64,000 bases of DNA from Nannobrachium achirus (GCA_963921795.1 OY997641.1:73115272-73179271), one strand, 5' to 3'. Shown: positions 22,336 to 33,532, numbered from the stretch's first letter. A program made the numbers and translations. The notes: generated by a model from the letters alone, not told the origin.

Positions 22336-23014
22336 AGGGGAAAAGCCCTTTACTTGTACTGTTTGTGGTAAAGGCTACGGTCAAAGTGTTCATTTAAAAA
22401 GACACATGATGACTCATACAGGGGAAAAACCCTTTGCTTGTACAGTTTGTGGTAAAGGCTTTGGTCAAAGTAATCATTTAAAACCACACATGATGACTCA
22501 TACAGGGGAAAAACCCTTTACTTGTACAGTTTGTGGTAAAGGATGTGTTACAAGTGGTCTTTTAAAAACACACATGAGGACTCATACAGGGGAAAAACCC
22601 TTTACTTGTACAGTTTGTGGTAAAGCCTTTAGTGAAAGTGGTAGTGTAAAAGTACACATGAGAACTCATACAGGTGAAAAACCGTTTACTTGTACAGTTT
22701 GTGGTAAAGGCTGTGGTCATAGTGGTGAGTTAAAAGTACACATGAGGACTCATACAGGGGAGAAACCCTTTTCTTGTACAGTTTGTGGTAAAGGCTACGG
22801 TCAAAGTGTTCATTTAAAAACACACATGATGACTCATACAGGGGAAAAACACTTTGCTTGTACAGTTTGTGGTAAAGCCTTTTGTGAAAGTGGTAATTTA
22901 AAAATACACATGAGAACTCATACAGGGGAAAAACCCTTTACTTGTACAGTTTGTGGTAAAGCTTTTAGTCTAAATAATAATCTAAAAGTACACTTGAGGA
23001 CTCATACAGGTTAA
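22336..23014 (+). pseudogene. Out-of-frame finger array, unit A (8 fingers)
   Basis: Downstream of the stop, eight C2H2 fingers stay open in another frame up to TAA at 23012. Contact residues (-1,2,3,6) are QVHR, QNHP, TGLT, EGSV, HGEV, QVHT, EGNI, LNNV. None has a broken Cys/His ligand, so the loss of frame looks recent. Core Phe is kept in four of the eight, more than in units 0 and B. Confidence 0.9.
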
Positions 23015-23116
23015 AACACCTTTACTTGTGCAGTTTGTGGTACGCTCCATGGATTTATTTGTCACTTGGCTTCTCAGTCTGGACAGCTTCCTTTCTCCAA
23101 GGGGAGGTGAGACATA

Positions 23117-23321
23117 AGCTGAATTCCAATCCGAAGGGTTTGCACTTTGAAGTGCGCATTTGAAGGGCTATGACGTCACTGGTCACAGATCTACAAGCTC
23201 ACAATGCATCGCAACGCAACGCATTGTGAGCTTGTAGATTGCTATTTGGCGCGACCCAGTGACGTCATAGCCCTTCAAATGCGCACTTCAAAGTGCGAAC
23301 CCTTCGGATTGGAATTCAGCT
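23117..23321. mobile_element. 205-bp palindromic MITE with ATA duplication
   Basis: AGCTGAATTCCAATCCGAAG and its inverse bound the insert, with ATA on both sides (23114-23116 and 23322-23324). Units 0 and B have one ATA and no insert. The arms are about 70 bp and include TGACGTCACTGG. The tip is a GATCTACAAGCTCACAATGC hairpin. A 3-bp duplication points to PIF/Harbinger, but without a transposase this is a guess. Confidence 0.87.
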
Positions 23322-24311
23322 ATAGAATGCGAGTGGAATCCAATCGTGGCTTCTTATTGGTCTGTGGTGGGGGTGGGACAAATACACCAGTGTGTATTGG
23401 CTGGCTGATAACGTAGCTACCCTAATCTACTCTTATTTGTTGGAACAACGTCCAATCAGCAACAACGTTGCCTCCGTCAAAACTGATATACGAGTCAACT
23501 GAATCATGGCCAGACTGAGAAGCGAAATGATAAAACTGATCCAGTTTAAAACTGATAATAGCCGATTTAAGGGGCAAACGTCTACTTTGTCTTTTGGGTC
23601 TTGAGCTACAAAGTTTGGAACAGCTGCTATAGGCTATTATATTCATCAAAATAGCATAAAAATTACACCAAAATCGTCATGAAGATTCATTTCATATTAT
23701 GCATATCGGATGCGTTTCGGCCCGGCGGCCTTCGAGTTTTGAAATGCTGAGGAAGGCGTTTTTTCATCCCAGTTACCCAGTGATTTCCGTGGCCAAATAA
23801 TATAGGCCTACACATTAATTTGGGGGTCCTTGACGTTAATTATGTTTGAGAACCACGGATCCTTAATATCACCAGGGGCCATTCTAAGATGAAAGACTGG
23901 AGGCATGTTTTGAAATATAGATGATATAATCAAATACAATTATTATTGTGCGTTTTTGCGTGTTACATGGTCCTTGTATGGTCACACACATAAATGTTAC
24001 CCCACATTCATTGGTGATGATCCATTTGCATGTATGCTACTCTATGTCGGTATAGATCCATTTGTCTTTATCCACATGTGCAGTGTGGGGTATTCCTACA
24101 CAGCTGTATCAAAGGAAATGAAACAGAGTTACAGTTAATATTTTAAACAGGATACTGTGTCATTAAACATGCAGTATAAAACGTAGTATAATTCCTTGAG
24201 TGTTGACTGTGAATTCATGTATTCACATGTAGCTCATTCAGTTTGTTCAGCTTTCATCTCAAAACATCCCAAGTATCTCTGGTCAGTTATAATTCTCTCA
24301 ACAAACACTTG

Positions 24312-24630
24312 GGGCCCTATTTTTGACCATCCTAAACCCTAAATCCCTAAACCTCTTTACCATTTTGAAAAACATTTTTTTAAATAGTTCAAATCGCTGA
24401 TCTACAACTAGCTGATGTACAGCTACCGTATAGAAACAAACAATCAGGATTTGACGGTGCCTGAGCAGCAAGAGGCATGCACAGGAGAAGCGGACCAGAA
24501 TATGATCTACAAGCTCACAACATGTCGATGTAGATCGGCTATTTTGAGTATTAAAAACAATATAATCAAAATAGTAACAATGCAAAGAAGTTTATGGGTT
24601 TAGGATTTAGCATGGGCGAAAATGGGGCCC
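24312..24630. mobile_element. GGGCCC fold-back MITE, unit A copy
   Basis: Same element and same place as 7421-7740. It is inherited with the unit and is not a new insertion. Confidence 0.7.
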
Positions 24631-27129
24631 TTGGTCTCAAAATATAATTGATTGTGGACTCCGATGCAACATATCAGTGTTAAGATTATTTTCTAGGGGA
24701 TGTTTTTTTTGTTTGTTTTTTTCACTCATAATAATGTCCATTGTAATCTACATGTGAGCCTCTGTGCTACTTCTATTTGAAAATGTAATACACATATTTG
24801 AAAAGAAAGATTATACTAAGATCCCAATGGCAGTTATTTTTGACACTTCTAGTTTTTCCCCCTGAAATGACACCTCTCTCTGGTTCCGATTTAAACAATT
24901 TGCTTCTCGAAATAAATGGCAATTTAAAACTTGACTGAATTAAAGAATTCATTGTTTCCGCTAATCAATTCAAAATTAATGTAAAAATATCAACAAAACA
25001 TGTTGATATATACATTTTGAATGGATGCTGTAATTCTATTGATCTGTTACAGAGGATTAAATTACTAAGCAGTTTTTTCTTTGAAATTAAATTTTAAGTC
25101 TGTTTAAAAAGGATGTACTTTACCATTCACTTAGTCAGGGGACTTGATTACTTCATAGACATCTGTGTTGCCTAAAGGTAAATAAGCATTCATTTGGTGC
25201 TTATAAATGTTATTTCAATTTAATTAATTCCATTAATTCATATTAAAAATAACCAGATGTCAGAAATGTTCTTGACCGATGTGATTGGTTTAAAGACTGA
25301 CCATGCTGGTGGGCAGTACACATGATCAGTAACTCCACTTTGATTGGTCCTCTGGTCTGCAGCTGAGCCCTGTTTGGGGTCCTCATACTCAATGGGCCTA
25401 TTATTAAAATAAAATAAACATTTATCAGAAATGGCGTAATCAAGATGTAATCTACTGCTGTCATGCATGTTGATGAATAGACAGAGTATTGTACTTACGT
25501 GATATAATCTGGATCTGTAAATTAAAAACATATTATTTAAATCAAATAAAAACAATTAATATAAGTTATTTGTCAGTATTTTTTCTTCATGTTAAAGCAA
25601 TAGGACACTTTATCAGAGGTTTGTTTTGGTTGTTTAACTACCTTGTCATGGAGAAACTAGTCCAATTAGGGAGATTGCTGCATCACACAGGTGAAATGAA
25701 CTAGCCTGGGAGCGATGCAAATAAGGAATGCATGTCCTGCTGTTATATGCAATACTCGTTATACCCATTGGGTGGTTCTGGGAAGTCTTTGTGCAGTCAC
25801 AAACATCTGGGGGGTAGCTCTTAGTCTTCATACCCAATCCAATGACACCTAGTACTTTCAAAAACGAATAAGAACTCAAGAACTGTGTGACCATTGGTCA
25901 TATAACTTGGTGTTCTGTGTTCAGATAACGAGGCCGTTCCAATGGCACCATGAACTGTACCATAACTAAAAATAAAATAAATAAAATTGTATCTGCTGCT
26001 TTTGTGGACAAACAACCGGCCATATCTTGAGTTGAGAACGTAACTGTGCCTTGTAACTTGCATTGCTGGATTCAGCATTCAAATGCCTTTCCAATTTGCA
26101 TTTTAGCCTTTCATAGGAACAGGGGGTTTGTTTTTCAGATTTTTCAGTTTGTTTTTTCCACGAGAGTGGTGTCTTCGGATCGGTCTCGGTGAGACGGACG
26201 CAATGGCACCTTCCTGGTTTACGTAGGACTAAGGGAACCAGAGAAAGGCAATGGGGAAGTTCTCAAAGAAATATACAGCAAATGTGCTGGGGAATTTGTT
26301 GGTTGAAAAACTGAAACTAAAATAATCATAAAAAATCCAAATATGGGCCTAAAATTTTACGGACAGTTTCCTTGTAGGGGAGTAAGGTGCACCCAGCTGT
26401 GCAGTGAATTTGAATGACAATATTGATGAATATATTCAATATATTAATATATTAAAAATAAGATTTTTGTGAAAAAGTGAAAAAATGTGAATAAGGGTGC
26501 TGCGACGTTGAGGAAGTGACGGCTAAGACGTCCTCAGAATTCTGAACGCAATGGTGCGCCATTCAACGACGCCGGACGCACCATTCGGCCGGTATCGCAC
26601 ATTCCCCACCCCCACCGTGTTTTTTTTTTAATAACTTCCCGGAAAAATTCTTCCATACAAAAACGTTATATGCATTATGATCGCGTCGTCGAAATACATA
26701 TAACTCGTTTGATTCACTTCGGGAAGTTTCGGGCGTGACAACTGTTATGTTATGTTATTACTATTATGTTGTTTTGCATATGTCTCGATGAACTGAATAC
26801 AAAGGAATGCAATGGAAATGAGCCCTGGCTTTTTTAGTTTTTTCTTTTTTTTACAATGTCGTCAATTAAATGAAGTCCCCTCACATCTGTGGGCAAATTA
26901 CATCCTGCACATAATTCCACATCAAACTCTGCTCTGAGTCTAATGATCATTACATCCTGATGTGAAAGAAAATGTGTCAAAAGAATAAAACACGACGGTT
27001 GTTGTTATGCAGTTCTTTCTTTTTCTTTTTACCCCTTGTTCTCCACAATGTAGTAGTTATGCCAAATGATTCTTCCCCACACTCATTTCTCTCTTCTCAC
27101 TGCTGTTGTATCCTACTGACTCACTAGTG
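24631..27129. other. Shared intergenic backbone between units A and B
   Basis: This is homologous to 7741-11512 but shorter: the GT run, the terminal-repeat element and the TTAA MITE are absent. Bases near 26695 (ATACATATAACTCGTTTGA) mark the site that in unit 0 and unit D holds the miniature LTR-type element. No gene is recognised. Confidence 0.5.
25310..25514 (-). other. Possible minus-strand exon pair, unit A copy
   Basis: Counterpart of 8690-8891 with the same AG/GT borders. DPK replaces DPN, and the end of the frame differs because two bases are missing relative to unit 0. Confidence 0.2.
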
Positions 27130-27447
27130 CAGGGGTTTTCAAAGTGGGTGACGGGGCACCCTGGGGTGCCGCAACAGCAGTCCAGGGGTGCCTGGAATTT
27201 ACTCCAATTATTACTTAATTAACAATATATATTTAGTATAATTTTAAACTTGAAGTAGGCCTACAGAGCAATTTTCAGTCAGTTCTCAGTCTTAACCAAA
27301 ATGGCTATTATCTCGCAACATGATCACTAAAATATGCTATAAACATAAGGTGCTGGGAGTGAAAATTATGAATATAATGTAGGGGTGCCTCGGATGAAAA
27401 GAATATTTATAGGGGTGCCCTGAGCCAAAACAGTTTGGGAATCCCTG
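27130..27447. mobile_element. hAT MITE upstream of the unit B promoter
   Basis: CAGGGGTTTTCAAAGTGGG at the left and TTTGGGAATCCCTG at the right are inverted. The 8-bp CACTAGTG is duplicated exactly (27122-27129 and 27448-27455). Unit D has the same insertion at 58442. Unit A has a likely excision scar. It contains repeated GGGGTGCC blocks. Confidence 0.92.
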
Positions 27448-27496
27448 CACTAGTGAATCAGTCTGTCAGTCATCCAGTGACAGTTACACATCTCCT

Positions 27497-27913
27497 CCAC
27501 CAGGGGGCGAAAGGCATTAAAGCAACAGTGCCTGGATCCATTATTGCGCATGCGCTAAACACGTTGATCCGGAAGCCGGATCTCCGGAAGTAGAATGTTT
27601 CTGGCGTGGCGTTTCCACAACAAAGGAACCGTTGGTGTTTCATGGTGGTTTTGGGACGCGACCTGCCGTTTGTCAACGAACCTAAGCATAAAGGTGGTTG
27701 CCGGGGGGCAAGGAGCTCTGCTGTGTTCACTTGGACCGCGTGGAGGTGCCGAAAGTCGGGGGGACAGGACATAACTCGACTCGCTCGCTTTAGCTCGGCG
27801 GCGGTGTCTCACGTGGATCAAGTCCGCTTGAGTGTTGGTGTTTAGTTTCATGGTGGTTGGGACACAGTGCGTGGTGAAAAGCTTCTCATATTAAAAGGAG
27901 TTAAACGCTTCAA
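27497..27913 (+). promoter_or_regulatory. Promoter and 5' UTR of the unit B zinc-finger gene
   Basis: The CTCF core match is at 27497-27509, the NRF1-type TGCGCATGCGC at 27545-27555 and ETS-type CCGGAAG sites at about 27569 and 27583. Order and spacing are as in unit A. A hAT MITE ends about 50 bp upstream. Confidence 0.7.
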
Positions 27914-28130
27914 ATGGAGTCTGTACGGCTGAAGATAAATGAACACATGACGTCGGTGGGAGAGGAGATATTGTGTGTTTTGGAAAAGCAACAAAGTGTT
28001 GATGTTTGTCGCGTGAAGCTCGATGTCAGAGTGTTTGTGTTGGAGCGCCTCCGTGCGGCCGCAGAGGTCATGTGCAACCTCTTCCAGAGAGAGATGGAGA
28101 CACTACACAACACCCAACTACACACTGCAG
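27914..28130 (+). CDS. Zinc-finger gene, unit B, exon 1
   Basis: This is the first exon of the only complete gene in the window: 72 codons plus one base, donor CAG/GTATGT. Together with 32908-33051, 39428-39511 and 39764-40764 it adds up to exactly 482 codons including the stop. The peptide is a helical, Leu/Val-rich N-terminal segment ending NTQLHTA. The start ATG lies in CTTCAAATGG, and upstream frames are short, so this start is preferred. Confidence 0.87.
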
Positions 28131-28296
28131 GTATGTCTGTTACACACACAACACCACACTACACACTGCAGGTATGTCTGTTACACACACAACACCACAC
28201 TACACACTGCAGGTATGTCTGTTACACACACAACACCACACTACACACTGCAGGTATGTCTGTTACACACCCATCACCCAACTACACACTGCAGTG
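28118..28296 (+). repeat. 41-bp tandem repeat spanning the exon 1 donor, unit B
   Basis: Four consecutive copies each end in GCAGGTATGT and a fifth lacks the donor. Any of the four donors would give exon extensions that are multiples of 41 bp, so only the first keeps the frame shown for exon 1. Confidence 0.88.
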
Positions 28297-28538
28297 TCTG
28301 TTACACTTAAAGGTAAAATGACATTCTGTTTTTACCAATCATAAAAGTCTTTGCCCTGGTCCTAAAAACATGTTTTAAAATGTTTAAACTTGAAAATCCA
28401 CTCCATGGAGCCGCTCTTATGAGCCCTGTTTAGGTGTCATGAAAAAAGGTCTGTCACCTGAAATACTCTAAACTCACCACCAGGGGAGCCTCTCTCTCCC
28501 ACTCATTCTAACAAAATAAATATTAGTAGGCCTATAGT

Positions 28539-29119
28539 AGCCGCAAATTGCAACACTAGATTTTTTTTTATAATCGGATGAATCTAGGGTTGCAATACCT
28601 CCCATAGGCAGCCAATGCATCAAAACATTGTTTTGCTATCTGATTGTATTAAACGACCTCAAACTCACCAATATTGCGGCTCTATGGAAAGCTTGGAATT
28701 TACTCTTGCTATCTGCAAAGTGTTTGTTTCTGAAAAATCCACCGTATAATTGTTATGATTTATTTTCTGTCAAGAAATCCGAGCAGATCCATTTAGAACC
28801 AGGTGGTCACAGGACCGTTGAGGGATTTTCCACGAGTGCTTCCAAACTCCAGGACTTAGAAAAAATTATCACCCGAACCAAATTACTTGGATAGAAAGTA
28901 ACTCAACATGTCTACTGTGGATTTTTCTGAAACAAACACTTTGCAGATAGCAAGAGTAAATTCCAAGCTTTCCATAGAGCCGCAATATTGGTGAGTTTGA
29001 AGTCGTTTAATATAATCAGATAGCAAAAAACTGTTTTGATGCATTGGATCCCTATGGGAGGTATTGCAACCCTAGATTCATCCGATTATAAAAAAAATCT
29101 AGTGTTGCAATTTGCGGCT
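28539..29119. mobile_element. Long-TIR MITE with 11-bp duplication (Mutator-like)
   Basis: AGCCGCAAATTGCAACAC and its inverse bound two arms of about 205 bp around a 170-bp spacer. AGGCCTATAGT stands directly outside both ends (28528-28538 and 29120-29130). Long TIRs with a 9-11 bp duplication are the hallmark of Mutator-like elements. No coding sequence is seen. Confidence 0.78.
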
Positions 29120-29130
29120 AGGCCTATAGT

Positions 29131-29335
29131 GCAGTAAGTACATGTACTTGAGTACAATTTTGAGTATTTGTACTTTACTTGAGTATTTCCAATTTTCAAT
29201 TCTTATACTTCTACTCCACTACATCTCAGAGGCAAATGCACTTTATCTCTCCACTACAATCATTTGGAGGCTTTAGTTACTAGTAACTTTGTAGATTTTG
29301 ATTATTAATACAAATCAATCACTTCAGCCCTTATA
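29131..29335 (+). mobile_element. hAT-like fragment with TACTTGAGTA motifs
   Basis: It contains GTACTTGAGTACAATTTTGA and TTTACTTGAGTATTTCC, a sequence type common in fish hAT MITEs and seen again at 51962-52180. Only the left part is present. Confidence 0.45.
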
Positions 29336-29672
29336 GGCCAGCGATTCTCAAACTATGGTACCCAAAGTGGCCACACACACGCACGCACGCGCACGCACAT
29401 ACAGATCTGCGGCCACCCCTCCAACACACAGAGATGCGTGCTCGCATTTGTGTTGCTTTCGCACAAGACAGTGGCTGTGACACAGACACACACAGAACCA
29501 TGGCAGCTAAAGAGGCTGAGCTAAGCCCTGGCCTGAGGCATACGCGTCTGCATGATCAGCGGGGAATTGTGTCAATACGAGCCGAGGCGCGGGTGTTTTT
29601 TCTTACCCCGGGAACGATGCGTTACCGGAGCCCTGCGGTTGCATATGTACCTTCGCGGAGTTCAATTTAGAC
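29336..29672. other. Unassigned sequence left of the nested hAT
   Basis: It begins CAGCGATTCTCAAACTATGG, like a worn hAT terminus, and has a GCAC-rich run. Its continuation after the nested element is probably 30888-31260, which has two copies of GTCGGTAARAAGGAGGGAGG. No credible gene is found. Confidence 0.35.
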
Positions 29673-30134
29673 CAGGGCTACTCAACTTCAGACGGCTCAG
29701 GGGCCACTCAGCAAAATACCAAAAGTCCAAAGGGCCGCAAGCTAAAAACGACGGTCCCATTTTGGACATTTACAATGATTTTGTAACACACTTCATGACA
29801 AGTCTAATAATAAAGGAAACGCACAGAAAACAGACACATTTCCATTTATACAAGCCAGGCCAAACCTCATTGAACCAAAAGATTGTCATGGATGGAATGA
29901 TGAAATGATCAAATTTTATCAAATTAGGCTTTATTCACAAAATGTGTAGTGAATGAACAGATCTTTTTGTAACCGCCCGTGTCTGAGTATGCAAGGCTAG
30001 TGAACTTTGGCAATGTAAGGTATGTTTTCTCATGCCAATAACGCTCCTTTTCATTAATAGGACGGATTTAAAATAAATAGACTTTTATACTTATTCAATC
30101 ACTCAAACCCCAGCATCCCTATTCTTGGGGGACA

Positions 30135-30209
30135 TTCACCAAAAATAGCCGATCTACAAGCTCACCACAAGATGCATTGTGAGCTTGTAGATCGGCTATT
30201 TTTGGTGAA
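30135..30209. repeat. 31-bp perfect hairpin (GATCTACA module)
   Basis: The stem from TTCACCAAAAATAGCC to CTACAAGCTCAC pairs base for base with 30179-30209 around a 13-base loop. It is the cleanest member of the recurring module. Confidence 0.96.
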
Positions 30210-30472
30210 GAGAGTTGTTGTATGGAAAAATAACTCAAGTACAGTTCAACTCAGCCTCAGATGCACTGTACTTGTTAAACAGTTTGATGCTTTGAGCTTT
30301 GTAAAACACAACTGCTCGTTGGAGGAGATTAGTGGTACAATAACCATAGTTCCCTGGCTGCTGCGATATGTTGGAATGCATGCACTGTGCGCCACTGTCT
30401 GTCGTGCTGACTGGTGGAGTCACGGAGGCAGAGACAAGCACAGACAAGGGCTACGTCTTCACTAGCCTGAAA

Positions 30473-30533
30473 CATGACGGTCGTGCGATATGAACGTCGC
30501 GACCCTTGACGTTCATATCACACGACCGTCATG
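30473..30533. repeat. 26-bp hairpin CATGACGGTCGTGCG...
   Basis: Arms 30473-30498 and 30508-30533 pair with one mismatch around a 9-base loop. Its sequence is unrelated to the GATCTACA module. Confidence 0.93.
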
Positions 30534-31044
30534 CGTCTCCACTCCAGTGAGCCCGACTGTGGTTGTCTGCTGCAAAATCTCCGCAGTCCGCAGATGCGTC
30601 TGTCTGACCGTCTCGTTGTACTATTAGCTCTCTAGTGTAGCCGCCAGCATCTCCGCACCACTGCTGTGCCTGTGTTCTGTGCATTGACTGCATTCGCTTC
30701 CTGACTCGTATCCCTACCTACGGAATGCACCGAGGCTCAAACATCACCGCGTTTTGCGTTACGCGTTAACTTTGACAGGCTTAGAAAATGTATCTTTTTA
30801 TTGGCATGATCATGACGGGCCGCACAGACATGCGGAAAGGGCCGCATGCGGCCCGCGGGCCGCGGGTTGAGTAGCACTGATTTAGACCGTCGGCACCGCG
30901 GTAACGTTCCAACAACTCCGCTCCGCAATGCAGAAAAACTTCATGGTCCTTAGTAGTTATAGCAACATTTTTTGGCTAAATGCCTCAGTTTAGAGAAACA
31001 CCTATTGCTTGTGTTATAGCGTTTTACTGTCTGCTCGCTTTTAC

Positions 31045-31048
<4 letters not shown>

Positions 31049-31086
<38 letters not shown>
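31049..31086 (+). repeat. TG microsatellite
   Basis: About 18 TG units inside the 28311-31670 composite. Confidence 0.95.
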
Positions 31087-31090
<4 letters not shown>

Positions 31091-32093
31091 CGCTGTGCAC
31101 GGTCACAGCAACGACAGAGAGTGTCGGTAAAAGGAGGGAGGTTCCACTTAGCTCTACCCCGGGCCGGGAGCAGTGCACTGTAGTCGGACACAGCCGACAC
31201 AGAGTGTCGGTAAGAAGGAGGGAGGTTCCGCTGTGCGCAAATACATTGCGATACATAGCGATTTTCATTATTTCACTAAAGCATAAACGGACTACTTGAT
31301 ATGAAGGATATTGATGTAAATAAGATATTTGAATGGATAAATGTATTTTATATGCCCATATTTACAATTAAAGGACAATATAATGTAAGAGGTCACTTCC
31401 TCAAAACTTGGGCTGTGGAGAAATAACTCTATGGGAGAAATACAGACAGGGAGACTGGGAGAGAGGAGGGGGGGGGGGTGAATAGACTGTCGATGTATGA
31501 GTCCAGCAGCCAATGAACTGCACGTTTGAGACTCATTATGCAGAAACCGGCACAAACACACAGATAGCAGGAAAACCACTGCATGTCAAAAGTTGCGTTT
31601 ATTTTGGTGTAATTGAGGTCAGGAAACATTAAAAAAAGCTCAAAAATTATTTTTGGATGTCATGTCCACTTTAAACATACCTGTCTCGGAAGCTTAATTT
31701 CAAATATAAAGTGCTTATTCCATGGCCATAGATGTTGCAATTCTCTTCGGGTGGGTACAAGTAACCGTATCTTCAGTAGTGTTCAATAAAAATGCATTTT
31801 AATCTGAATGGTGGCCATTTTTGGCGTATTTCCTCCATATGTTTTAACTACAAAACCCAGTTGGGGGTTGTTTCGAGGTCCCAGTAGACAGAGGCTAACC
31901 TGCCGACGCGAGTGAATGCTAACCTGCTCATGCAGGTGAATGCTAACCCAAAGCCTAAACCCTAACCCCTACCCTTACCCTAACCAGACTACTGGGACCT
32001 CGAAACAATAGAAATAACAAGATTCTGCCTTTGGTTGGGCAGGTGTACGGCACTCTGAAATGGCCACTCTTTATTGAAAGATACGGAAGGTAA

Positions 32094-32320
32094 GGGCGGC
32101 AGTGGCTCAGGGGTAGAGAAACTGTCATTAGAACACAGAGGGTTCCCGAAGGATTCCCAGTTTGATCCCGGACTCCCTCGGAGTTGGTGTTGAAGAGTCC
32201 TTGTGCAAGAACCCCAGGTTGCTCCCGATGAGCAGGTTGGTGCCTTGAATGGGTGAATGTAAATCTATGTAAAGCGCTTTGGATAAAGTCGCTATATAAA
32301 TGCACCATTTACCATTTAAG
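32094..32320 (+). mobile_element. tRNA-derived SINE, unit B
   Basis: Counterpart of 13217-13440: same A box TGGCTCAGGGG and AAAGCGCTTTGGATAAAG tail, with the tail ending in two ACCATTT units. Confidence 0.75.
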
Positions 32321-32907
32321 GGTACTTCTGCGGGCCTGAAGAGAATTGTAGAATCAGTGGTCATCGAGTAAGCACTTTATATTTCATATATTTATATTTA
32401 TATATCAGGCTTTTGCTGTGGTAGCCTATATCCCTACTCTCTCTCTCATAATGTTCATAGGGCTCAATAGTGGGCACGTTTTTCCCACTACATACATACA
32501 TACATACATCATTGTGTTCATGCTTAGCTGCACACTTCTCAAAATGAAAATCAAAACATATCGGGCAAGACTGATTCATCAACAAAAGAAGTCATGCCCA
32601 TATGGGCTGTCCAGATATGGGCATGAAAGGGACAAGGACTGACAGATATGTATGGTCATATCAGTTGGATTGGCGGTGCGACAGAGGTGTGAGTGCTCCA
32701 TTGTGGCCCAAACTCTTGACCTATAGCAGCGAAAATAGCTTACATCAGGATGGGGACAATTAATTTATCTCTTAGAACAAGTAGTGACTGATCCTTTCAA
32801 CTGAACAAAACATACTAAACGTCTATAGTTTGATTTGATTACGTCATGGTATAATATACGGTTGCTGCATGGTAACCAAAAGTTCTTTCTACTGGTGATT
32901 TCCACAG

Positions 32908-33051
32908 AGCACCACAGGGAGAGGTCTACAGAGTCTAGAGAGATGGCCTCCCAAACATATTCAACGTTGTCAGAGGAACAGCGAGAGATGGACAAGGGAC
33001 GTGGACTGTTGGATGCAACGATGCAACCTGTAGTGAAGTTGTACAGGATAG
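32908..33051 (+). CDS. Zinc-finger gene, unit B, exon 2
   Basis: 144 bp between GATTTCCACAG and GTATGT, phase 1 both sides. It encodes the same 48-residue charged segment as unit A apart from L for V after GRGL. Four exons spliced this way give an uninterrupted 481-residue protein, which supports the model. Whether exon 2 is always included cannot be told from sequence. Confidence 0.75.
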
Positions 33052-33165
33052 GTATGTAGTGTTTTATTTACTTTACCTGTTGTAAAGTTGTACAGGATAG
33101 GTATGTACTGTTTTATTCAATATGGTTTAATCCTGTAGTAATGTTGTGCAGAATAGGTTTGTAGT
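33025..33165 (+). repeat. Tandem repeat spanning the exon 2 donor, unit B
   Basis: Two donor-bearing copies (ATAGGTATGT) and a diverged third (GGTTTGTAG). Unit A has one copy more. Confidence 0.8.
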
Positions 33166-33472
33166 GTGTTAATGAATACAAGAATTCAAGCCCAAAACAC
33201 GCTTGCCCCGTGTCAAATGCTGGCGATATTGCAACGTGCGGCACCAGGTATTCCTAAAAGCAACCTCTATGTCTATGTCTAAACTTATTCCTAAACTTAA
33301 CCTTAGTAAAACTAGGTCTAAACCAAACCTTATTATTATTAAACGTAACTTCAGTAAAACTATGCTTAAACCTAACCTTCTTCCTTATTCCTTCTGTGGA
33401 AAAAATGGGAGTGTGTTTTGGGTTGAGCTTTCCGGTTACCCTTAATTCTTATGACAATTATTATTATTATGA

Positions 33473-33532
33473 GAGTGTACAAATGGAACCAAATGGACCC
33501 TTACGGGTTGATCTGGTTCCATTTGTACACTC
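33473..33532. repeat. 60-bp hairpin, unit B
   Basis: Identical in plan to 15367-15426, with an 18-bp perfect stem. Confidence 0.87.

Larger units (their letters stand above)
29673..30879. mobile_element. hAT element inserted in the unit B composite
   Basis: CAGGGCTACTCAACTTCAG on the left and GGGTTGAGTAGCACTG on the right are inverted. ATTTAGAC is duplicated exactly (29665-29672 and 30880-30887). No transposase remains. It contains a 31-bp perfect hairpin (30135-30209) and a 26-bp hairpin (30473-30533). Confidence 0.86.
28311..31670. mobile_element. 3.4-kb TTAA-flanked composite in unit B intron 1
   Basis: TTAA at 28307-28310 and 31671-31674 flank the insert; units A and D read ACACTTAAAC straight through. 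Terminal sequences AGGTAAAATGACATTC and, inverted on the right, AGTGGACATGACATCC form weak TIRs. This fits Kolobok or piggyBac. No transposase is seen. It carries a Mutator-like MITE (28539-29119), a hAT (29673-30879), a hAT fragment and a TG run. Confidence 0.76.

Noticed and set aside
29434-29908. Two overlapping + strand open frames in the unit B composite
   Set aside because: They cross the border of the nested hAT at 29673 and have no family signature.
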